The notes under the pieces are model-generated. The model was given only the letters and a program-made list of their open reading frames with translations. It did no database searches and had not been told where the DNA came from. From NCBI GenBank assembly GCA_032160945.1, contig JAVHTL010000052.1: DNA of 19,648 nucleotides, one strand, 5' to 3'. Made by a program: the position numbers and the translations under genes. Shown piece by piece: positions 15,212 through 19,648 of the stretch (the stretch's first letter is position 1; each line of letters begins with the position of its first letter). Source of the DNA: Fervidibacter sp032160945. GTDB taxonomy: Bacteria; Armatimonadota; Fervidibacteria; Fervidibacterales; Fervidibacteraceae.

Positions 15212-15598
15212 ATGAGTTTGCGATCGGCATACGATGCCAGTTACTCTCCACCTGCGCCCGTTGTGACTGTAAGGTTTTTGTCGCCCACTGACCCACAATT
15301 GAGCCTTATTGCAAACGCTTTGCTTGACACAGGTGCGGACATAACCGTCGTCCCTAACTGGCTTCCTTCGCGACTTCGGTTGGTTCCTGTGGGTGACGCT
15401 TTCGTAGTTGGAATTGACGGAACTTCCCAACACCTCATCGTCTATGATTTGCATCTCGCAATCGGTCAATTGAGCCTTCAGAATGTGCGGGTGGCTGTGG
15501 CTACGATAACAGAGTTCATCCTCGGTCGCAATGTCATCAACAGCCTTGACCTTAGGCTCAACGGTCCCCAACTTGTTTTGGAAATCTTGAATGCGTGA
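15212..15598 (+). CDS. Retropepsin-like (clan AA) aspartic protease, cassette copy 2
   Basis: A 128-aa paralogue of the copy 1 protease. The catalytic motif is LLDTGADITVVP (D39-T-G), and the C-terminus is ILGRNVINSLDLRLNG followed by the same final residues as copy 1. The segment between (about 50-100, including a GIDGTSQHL flap-like loop) differs strongly from copy 1, so the two enzymes may differ in substrate. The ATG at 15212 is preceded by GAGGGGGAT. It converges on the hydG-like gene with a 9-bp gap that leaves no room for a conventional terminator. Homodimers or mixed dimers with copy 1 are both possible. Confidence 0.85.
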   Translation: MSLRSAYDASYSPPAPVVTVRFLSPTDPQLSLIANALLDTGADITVVPNWLPSRLRLVPVGDAFVVGIDGTSQHLIVYDLHLAIGQLSLQNVRVAVATITEFILGRNVINSLDLRLNGPQLVLEILNA

Positions 15599-15607
15599 AA
15601 GCATCGT

Positions 15608-16498
15608 TTACCACGGCTCCTCAATGGTTGCCAACCGAGAAAGTTCTGCGTAACTGAAAACCGGTCCGTCCATGCAAACATACTTGTCGCCAACGATGCA
15701 ATGACCGCACTTGCCCACACCGCATTTCATGTGTCGCTCCAAAGTCGCAATGCATCGCTCAGGCGGGATTTTCAAGTCTCGGGTCAAACCGAGCAAAGCG
15801 AACCGAATCATGATCGGCGGACCGCAAACGAAAGCGACAGTTCGTGTCGGGTCAATTTGAATGTCAGTGAACAAAGTCGTCACCACGCCGACTTTGCGTG
15901 GCGGGTGGGTTTCCTTCTCCCAAACACCGTCGCCGATATCAACACTCAAGTGAATTTCAACGCCTTTTTCTTCCCATTCAGGCAACTGCCACTGATACAT
16001 CAAGTCCATCGGCGTTCGGGCACCGTAAAGCAATAAAATTCGCCCAAAGTTCTCTCGCTGAAACAGCATCTCCCAAAGCAAACCTCTAAGGGGAGCAAGA
16101 CCAATACCGCCTGCGACGAACAAGATGTCAAGTCCGTAAAATTCCTCCATTGGGAAACCGTTTCCAAGCGGACCTCGCAAACCGATGACATCGCCGGGCT
16201 TCAATTGATGGAGCAAACTTGTGACATAACCTGCAGCGCGAACCGACAAAACGATTTGGTTTTTCAAACTCGGTGGCGACGAGATTGAAATAGGAACTTC
16301 ACCAGCGCCGAAGACGCTGATTTCAAAAAATTGCCCCGGACGAAAGTCAATACCGTTGCGCTCTATCGTAAAGTTGACAATAGGTCCAGTGATAGCCTCG
16401 GCAGGCACTTCGGTTTTCATCTCCAAAATTCGGACGAGTTTCGGAACATAGAGCGATGCCCCGTCTCCTTGTTGTTTTGCCTCTAATCGGGTCTCCAT
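15608..16498 (-). CDS. hydG: FAD/NAD(P)-binding diaphorase with [2Fe-2S] cluster (HydG/sulfhydrogenase gamma-like)
   Basis: A 296-aa ferredoxin-reductase-family protein. An FAD-binding barrel carries PISISS (69-74). The NAD(P)-binding domain carries VAGGIGLAPLRG (130-139) and VCGPPIM. A C-terminal [2Fe-2S] site of the dihydroorotate-dehydrogenase-K/HydG type has C259, C264, C267 and C275 (CGVGKCGHC...C). In sulfhydrogenase I and anaerobic sulfite reductase this subunit exchanges electrons with NAD(P)H. The name refers to the sulfhydrogenase gamma subunit, not to the [FeFe] maturase also called HydG. Start: a TTG at 16501 is in frame, but the adjacent ATG at 16498 has AGGTGA six bases upstream. 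It follows the hydB-like gene and precedes the inserted cassette. Confidence 0.92.
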   Translation of the reverse strand: METRLEAKQQGDGASLYVPKLVRILEMKTEVPAEAITGPIVNFTIERNGIDFRPGQFFEISVFGAGEVPISISSPPSLKNQIVLSVRAAGYVTSLLHQLKPGDVIGLRGPLGNGFPMEEFYGLDILFVAGGIGLAPLRGLLWEMLFQRENFGRILLLYGARTPMDLMYQWQLPEWEEKGVEIHLSVDIGDGVWEKETHPPRKVGVVTTLFTDIQIDPTRTVAFVCGPPIMIRFALLGLTRDLKIPPERCIATLERHMKCGVGKCGHCIVGDKYVCMDGPVFSYAELSRLATIEEPW

Positions 16499-16543
16499 CA
16501 ACTTTCACCTCGGCGAAATTTAGAATTTGCCTTCCCCAAAATT

Positions 16544-17725
16544 TCACATGGCTTTTCGCAAAACAATCTCCCTTTCCCTTGCAGGAACGCCTGTCAACGC
16601 TTCCACCATCTCGTCGGAGACTTGGCTAATTCCGATATTGCCCATGCATGTGACGATGCACCTACCGCACCCAGTGCAGCCGAGCCTTCCCATGCGGAAG
16701 TGGAACTGCCAAGAGAGTTTGTGGAAGAAGCGGGTCAAGCATCGTTCACCAGTTGTTCGGCGTGGGTAAATTCCACCCGCATGGCGGACATAGCCAGCCA
16801 GCATGCAACTGTCTCGGCAGCGGATCCTTTCCCATTCGCCTTTTGTCGGGACTTTTACAGGTGCCCCCGGAACCAATGGAACCAAATTCCCGTCACTCTC
16901 TTGCCGTTCCATTGGTAAATCGGCGACATTGAAGCAGTAGCAAGTTGGGCAAACGAAAGCGCAACCGCCACATTCAACACACCGCTCACCAATTCGCTGC
17001 CAGAAAGCGTGTTCAAGCCGCCCTTTTGAAAGCATCCTTGAAGCAGCCATGGTTTGAACTCTGTGGGGGCTGAACTTGTGGAAGTTCTCAACGACTTGTC
17101 GGACTCTTGCTTCTTTCTCCGCAATTGCTTCTTCGCTTGCAAGGGGCAACCATTGTCTGAACCTTTCAACAAGTTCCCTGCCCTTCTCGCTTCCGACCTC
17201 AACGAGCCAACCTTTTTCAAGTTTCGTGAGTTGCCAATCAAATCCGCTTTCAAGGGCGGGACCGCCTTCGCAACAAACGCACATGCAAGTTTCTGCAGGC
17301 TGCTGGCAAACCACACTCAAAATCGTCAACCTTTCTTTTCGCTTCATGAAAAGCCCATCGGCTAAATCGGGGCGACCGAACATTTCGCCCGAAAGGAACT
17401 TTGTCAAGTATTCAATCCCAGCCACATCGCAACTTCTGATGCCGAAAATGACTTGCTCAGGAATGTCTTCAACTTCAGGTTCTATTGCCTTCACGCCGTC
17501 ATCAATTCGGTATCGGAGCAATCTTTGACGGGCGGGCAGAAGTAACTCTTTTGGCGGGATGAAGGAGTTGACATATTCCGAATCGGGGCAAATTTGCTCC
17601 ACGCTGCTGACCTTTCGGAAAACAACTTCGTCGCCGATTTTCACTGGCGCAATAAGCCGTCCCTCTTGGGCTAACTCTGCTAAGATCGTTCTCAAATCGT
17701 TTTCACTGACCCAGCGTTTCTCCAT
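16544..17725 (-). CDS. hydB: Iron-sulfur subunit of diaphorase module (HydB/sulfhydrogenase beta, AsrA-like)
   Basis: A 393-aa soluble protein. The middle part has the family motif with C140 and then ETCMCVCC (C147, C149, C151, C152) followed by a GF-D segment. The C-terminal half has two [4Fe-4S] motifs: C249, C252, C255, C259 (CVECGGCAFVCP) and C350, C353, C356, C360 (CTGCGRCIVTC). Further cysteines lie at C262, C264, C303, C307 and C329. HydB/AsrA proteins pass electrons between the FAD subunit (HydG) and a terminal redox subunit. Here the terminal subunit would be the Hyf hydrogenase, perhaps through the FdhA-like protein. GGAGGAT precedes the ATG at 17725. It lies between fdhA-like and hydG-like genes with short gaps, as in one operon. 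Confidence 0.9.
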   Translation of the reverse strand: MEKRWVSENDLRTILAELAQEGRLIAPVKIGDEVVFRKVSSVEQICPDSEYVNSFIPPKELLLPARQRLLRYRIDDGVKAIEPEVEDIPEQVIFGIRSCDVAGIEYLTKFLSGEMFGRPDLADGLFMKRKERLTILSVVCQQPAETCMCVCCEGGPALESGFDWQLTKLEKGWLVEVGSEKGRELVERFRQWLPLASEEAIAEKEARVRQVVENFHKFSPHRVQTMAASRMLSKGRLEHAFWQRIGERCVECGGCAFVCPTCYCFNVADLPMERQESDGNLVPLVPGAPVKVPTKGEWERIRCRDSCMLAGYVRHAGGIYPRRTTGERCLTRFFHKLSWQFHFRMGRLGCTGCGRCIVTCMGNIGISQVSDEMVEALTGVPAREREIVLRKAM

Positions 17726-17745
17726 AGCGAAATCCTCCTATCCTT

Positions 17746-19311
17746 TTACTTGACAATCTTCACCGCCGTCGGTCGGAAAACCGGAATTCTCAAACTTTTG
17801 TCAAACTGCAACGCGCCCAATGCTGTGCCAACTTTCTCCCAAAGGAACATCGGCACCAACAAAGTCCCTCTCGCTGCCCTTTCGTCAATGTTTGCGGGCA
17901 AAGTGATTTCCCCCTCCGCACTTTCCATCTTGACAGGTGCAAACATTCTGATTCCGAGTTCACGAGCGTCTTCGGGGTTGACAAGGATATAGCCATTGGG
18001 GAAGTCAACAAATGGGCGACGCATTTCACGCCAAACCGTGACCGATGCTTTTGAAAGGGCGTGATTGTTCCAGAAAGTTCCACTGTCAAGGGCGACAACG
18101 AACGGACGCTCTTCCGTCGGGCTTTCGGGTTCAATACTCGTTGAGTGGACCGAGAAAGGAGAAGCCTCGCTGATTTCTGGAATCTCTCCCAGCAACCGCA
18201 ACATTTCCTCCAGAATTTGTCTTTCTGTCAAGCCAGTCAATGGCGGAGTAACGGGTTCCAACGCTTGAACTCGCCCTTCACAGTTCGTAAATGTCCCTTC
18301 CTTTTCCGCAAGCAACGCACCGGGCAAAACCACATGGGCGTATTTCATCGCTTGAGTTTCCACAGCATCAACGACGGCGATGAACTCAATTTGGTTGAAC
18401 GCTTTGGTGGCGAGTTCCGGGAAGAATTCAAAGGGGTCGTCGGCGAAAATCAGCAACGCTTTCAAATCCCCAGTGAGAGCACGCTGGAGCATCTCGTATG
18501 CCGATGCACCGTCAGGGAAAGGACGAATTCCCGCTTCAATCATCCCACGCTGGTTGACATAGTCGGTCAGGAACATAACTTTGCGCCCTTGAAGTGCCTC
18601 AACGGCTTTTGCCCCTTGACCGCATAAAGCAATTTCGGACGAGATCAATGTGACTTCGCTATCTCTGTTTATTGGCGGGAGTGAGTTCAATTCCTGACCA
18701 GGCATAGAGCAAATGTGTTCACTTGCCAACCTTGTCAGTTGGACTTGCCTAAAGTCAACGAACCGAACAGTTTTCCCTTGTTGCAGAGCCTTTGAGACTC
18801 GCCTGAAAATTTGAGGGTGACGATGAGCAAGGTCAACGCCAAGGACAGTTATCGTCGTCACTTTTTCAAGTTCGTCAAGGTCAAACGAGGTGAAAGGCAA
18901 ATATCCCAATCGCTGAAAAGAATCAAGGTTGGGAGTTCCTAAAGCCACAGCCAATTGCCTAATGAGCCTGTTTTCCTCGTTAGTCAAACGGGCTGAGCCC
19001 AGAATCCCTATCAACTCGCTGCCATAGCGGTTACGAATTGCTTGAACTTGTTCCACGACAAGTTTGACGGCTTCCGAAATTTCAATCACTTTGTGAGAGC
19101 CGTTTGATGAGCGAATAAAAGCCATTTTGACCCTCAAAGGCGAATTAAAAAGTTCTCCTGTGCTCCAACCTCGCAGGGAGAGTGAGCCTTGAGTAATCCG
19201 ATGGGAGCGAAGCGGAAACGCGCTCTCGCCGTCAACCATCAAACCACAACCAACACCACAGAAGGGACACACTGTTGTCGCCAACTTGTCAATTTGTTCC
19301 AACATCGCCAT
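17746..19311 (-). CDS. Degenerate formate dehydrogenase alpha/NuoG-like molybdopterin-family protein
   Basis: A 521-aa protein with the fold order of FdhA/NuoG: an N-terminal Fe-S motif (C15, C18, C22 in CPFCGVGC), molybdopterin-family domains and a C-terminal dinucleotide-binding domain. It differs from true formate dehydrogenases at the active site. The fourth cluster cysteine (consensus GxLCxKG) reads G-S-L-S-L-R-G, giving Ser45 and Arg47 in place of Cys and Lys. The Sec/Cys site in the GTNNVD region reads GTPNLDSFQRLGY, so Sec is Gly136 and the following His is Tyr. It is also about 150-200 residues shorter than FdhF-type enzymes. I infer a structural or electron-relay role like NuoG, not formate oxidation. 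GGAGGG precedes the ATG at 19311. It is the first gene of the minus-strand operon. Confidence 0.85.
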   Translation of the reverse strand: MAMLEQIDKLATTVCPFCGVGCGLMVDGESAFPLRSHRITQGSLSLRGWSTGELFNSPLRVKMAFIRSSNGSHKVIEISEAVKLVVEQVQAIRNRYGSELIGILGSARLTNEENRLIRQLAVALGTPNLDSFQRLGYLPFTSFDLDELEKVTTITVLGVDLAHRHPQIFRRVSKALQQGKTVRFVDFRQVQLTRLASEHICSMPGQELNSLPPINRDSEVTLISSEIALCGQGAKAVEALQGRKVMFLTDYVNQRGMIEAGIRPFPDGASAYEMLQRALTGDLKALLIFADDPFEFFPELATKAFNQIEFIAVVDAVETQAMKYAHVVLPGALLAEKEGTFTNCEGRVQALEPVTPPLTGLTERQILEEMLRLLGEIPEISEASPFSVHSTSIEPESPTEERPFVVALDSGTFWNNHALSKASVTVWREMRRPFVDFPNGYILVNPEDARELGIRMFAPVKMESAEGEITLPANIDERAARGTLLVPMFLWEKVGTALGALQFDKSLRIPVFRPTAVKIVK

Positions 19312-19514
19312 TTTTCATTCCCTCCGTTCTCAAATTTACCTTTGACCTTGTGCGGAGTATGTAAGGAATTATCCCATGCCGATTTACAGAAAAAGCCCGA
19401 TACTTACAACGAAGACCTGAAGCGATAACGATGAGGAAATTTTGCATCGTAAACATTCGCCGTTGAAACCTCAAAACCACTAACGCTCTTTACCACAAAC
19501 TTTTTAGTGACTTA
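19312..19514 (-). other. Leader/promoter region of the minus-strand hydrogenase operon
   Basis: About 200 bp without a credible gene between the first operon gene and the tandem repeats. It is AT-richer than its surroundings and contains GGAGGG before the ATG. A possible extended -10 is listed separately. I see no clear -35 and no operator palindrome. Confidence 0.5.
19368..19376 (-). promoter_or_regulatory. Possible extended -10 element of the operon promoter
   Basis: On the minus strand TGGGATAAT fits an extended -10 (TG, one base, GATAAT), 56 bases before the ATG at 19311. No good -35 is found 16-18 bases further upstream, so this is tentative. Confidence 0.3.
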
Positions 19515-19648
19515 TGTAGGGCGGGGCTTCCATGCCCCGCCGACTTTTGTAGGGCGGGGCTTCCATGCCCCGCCGACTTTTGTAGGGTGGGGCTTCCATG
19601 TCCCGCCGACTTTTGTAGGGCGGGGCTTCCATGTCCCGCCGACAAGAT
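19515..19648. repeat. Tandem array of 33-bp GC-rich palindromic repeats, running to the window edge
   Basis: Four units in exact 33-bp register start at 19515, 19548, 19581 and 19614. Each has head TGTAGGG, stem GGCGGGGC around TTCCAT closing with GCCCCGCC (GTCCCGCC in the last two), and tail GAC, joined by TTT. Units 1 and 2 are identical over the palindrome; units 3 and 4 carry single changes. There is no unique spacer between units. The array continues to, or just short of, the window end. Confidence 0.92.

Larger units (their letters stand above)
14888..15598 (+). repeat. Direct-repeat cassette copy 2 (DUF5678-like gene plus aspartic protease gene)
   Basis: Second 711-bp copy of the cassette, separated from copy 1 by 60 bp (14828-14887). 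Its 15519-15598 end matches 14748-14827 at 77 of 80 positions, and 14918-15086 is identical to 14147-14315. The 60-bp spacer ends with weak similarity to the leader of copy 1. Its beginning is weakly similar to the DNA just after copy 2, which is the 3' end of the hydG-like gene. Copy 2 stops 9 bp from the end of the converging hydG-like gene. Confidence 0.9.

Noticed and set aside
14084..15604. Long minus-strand open frame of 506 codons spanning both cassettes
   Set aside because: It is the antisense shadow of the duplicated plus-strand genes; its apparent internal protein repeat is simply the DNA duplication. The plus-strand frames have family motifs (DTGAD, GKWVA) and ribosome-binding sites.
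14101..15607. Insertion sequence or integron carrying the cassettes
   Set aside because: No transposase or integrase gene, terminal inverted repeats, target-site duplication or attC-like fold could be seen at the edges.
17746..19311. Active selenocysteine or cysteine formate dehydrogenase (formate hydrogenlyase)
   Set aside because: The Sec/Cys position is a Gly codon (GGA), not TGA or a Cys codon, and the neighbouring His and the fourth cluster Cys are missing.

Overview
The window is a bacterial, probably anaerobic and possibly thermophilic, chromosome segment of medium G+C (by eye). Shine-Dalgarno sites are strong (GGAGG / AGGTGA), and intergenic gaps carry many short TGTAGGG-headed palindromic repeats. 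I cannot name the organism. The repeat style resembles what I remember from uncultured thermophilic lineages such as Fervidibacter/Armatimonadota, but that is only an impression.

Layout. 1-67: a tRNA-Ala (GGC), cut by the window edge. 94-1987 (minus): an RmlD/RfbD-like reductase and a class-2 O-methyltransferase-like protein. 2294-3301 (plus): a MoxR-type AAA+ ATPase. 3333-3764 (minus): a single-domain response regulator. 3765-4126: non-coding, with a tandem 30-bp palindromic repeat. 4127-14100 (minus): a compact operon for a group 4, complex I-like membrane [NiFe] hydrogenase. In transcription order it reads hycI-like maturation protease, hyfD, hyfB, hyfG (catalytic, NuoC+NuoD fusion), hyfC, hyfH, hyfE, hyfF, hyfI. 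14117-15598 (plus): two 711-bp copies of a two-gene cassette (DUF5678-like small protein plus retropepsin-like aspartic protease). 15608-19311 (minus): a HydG-type FAD/NAD(P)/2Fe-2S diaphorase, a HydB-type 4Fe-4S protein, and a formate-dehydrogenase/NuoG-like molybdopterin-family protein that lacks the catalytic residue. 19312-19514: probable leader of the minus-strand operon. 19515-19648: 33-bp palindromic tandem repeats.

How the genes fit together. All minus-strand genes from 19311 down to 4127 look like one functional unit. An electron-input module (HydG-HydB-degenerate FdhA) would pass electrons between NAD(P)H and the HyfH/HyfI iron-sulfur chain, the HyfG Ni-Fe site, and a membrane arm with three antiporter-like subunits (HyfB, HyfD, HyfF) plus HyfC and HyfE. 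This resembles a complete complex I in which quinone is replaced by protons/H2 and the NuoEFG module is replaced by a sulfhydrogenase-type diaphorase. No intact formate dehydrogenase is present, so the name formate hydrogenlyase is not supported. The plus-strand DUF5678/protease cassette pair lies exactly between the input module and the hydrogenase genes, as if inserted into the operon and then duplicated.
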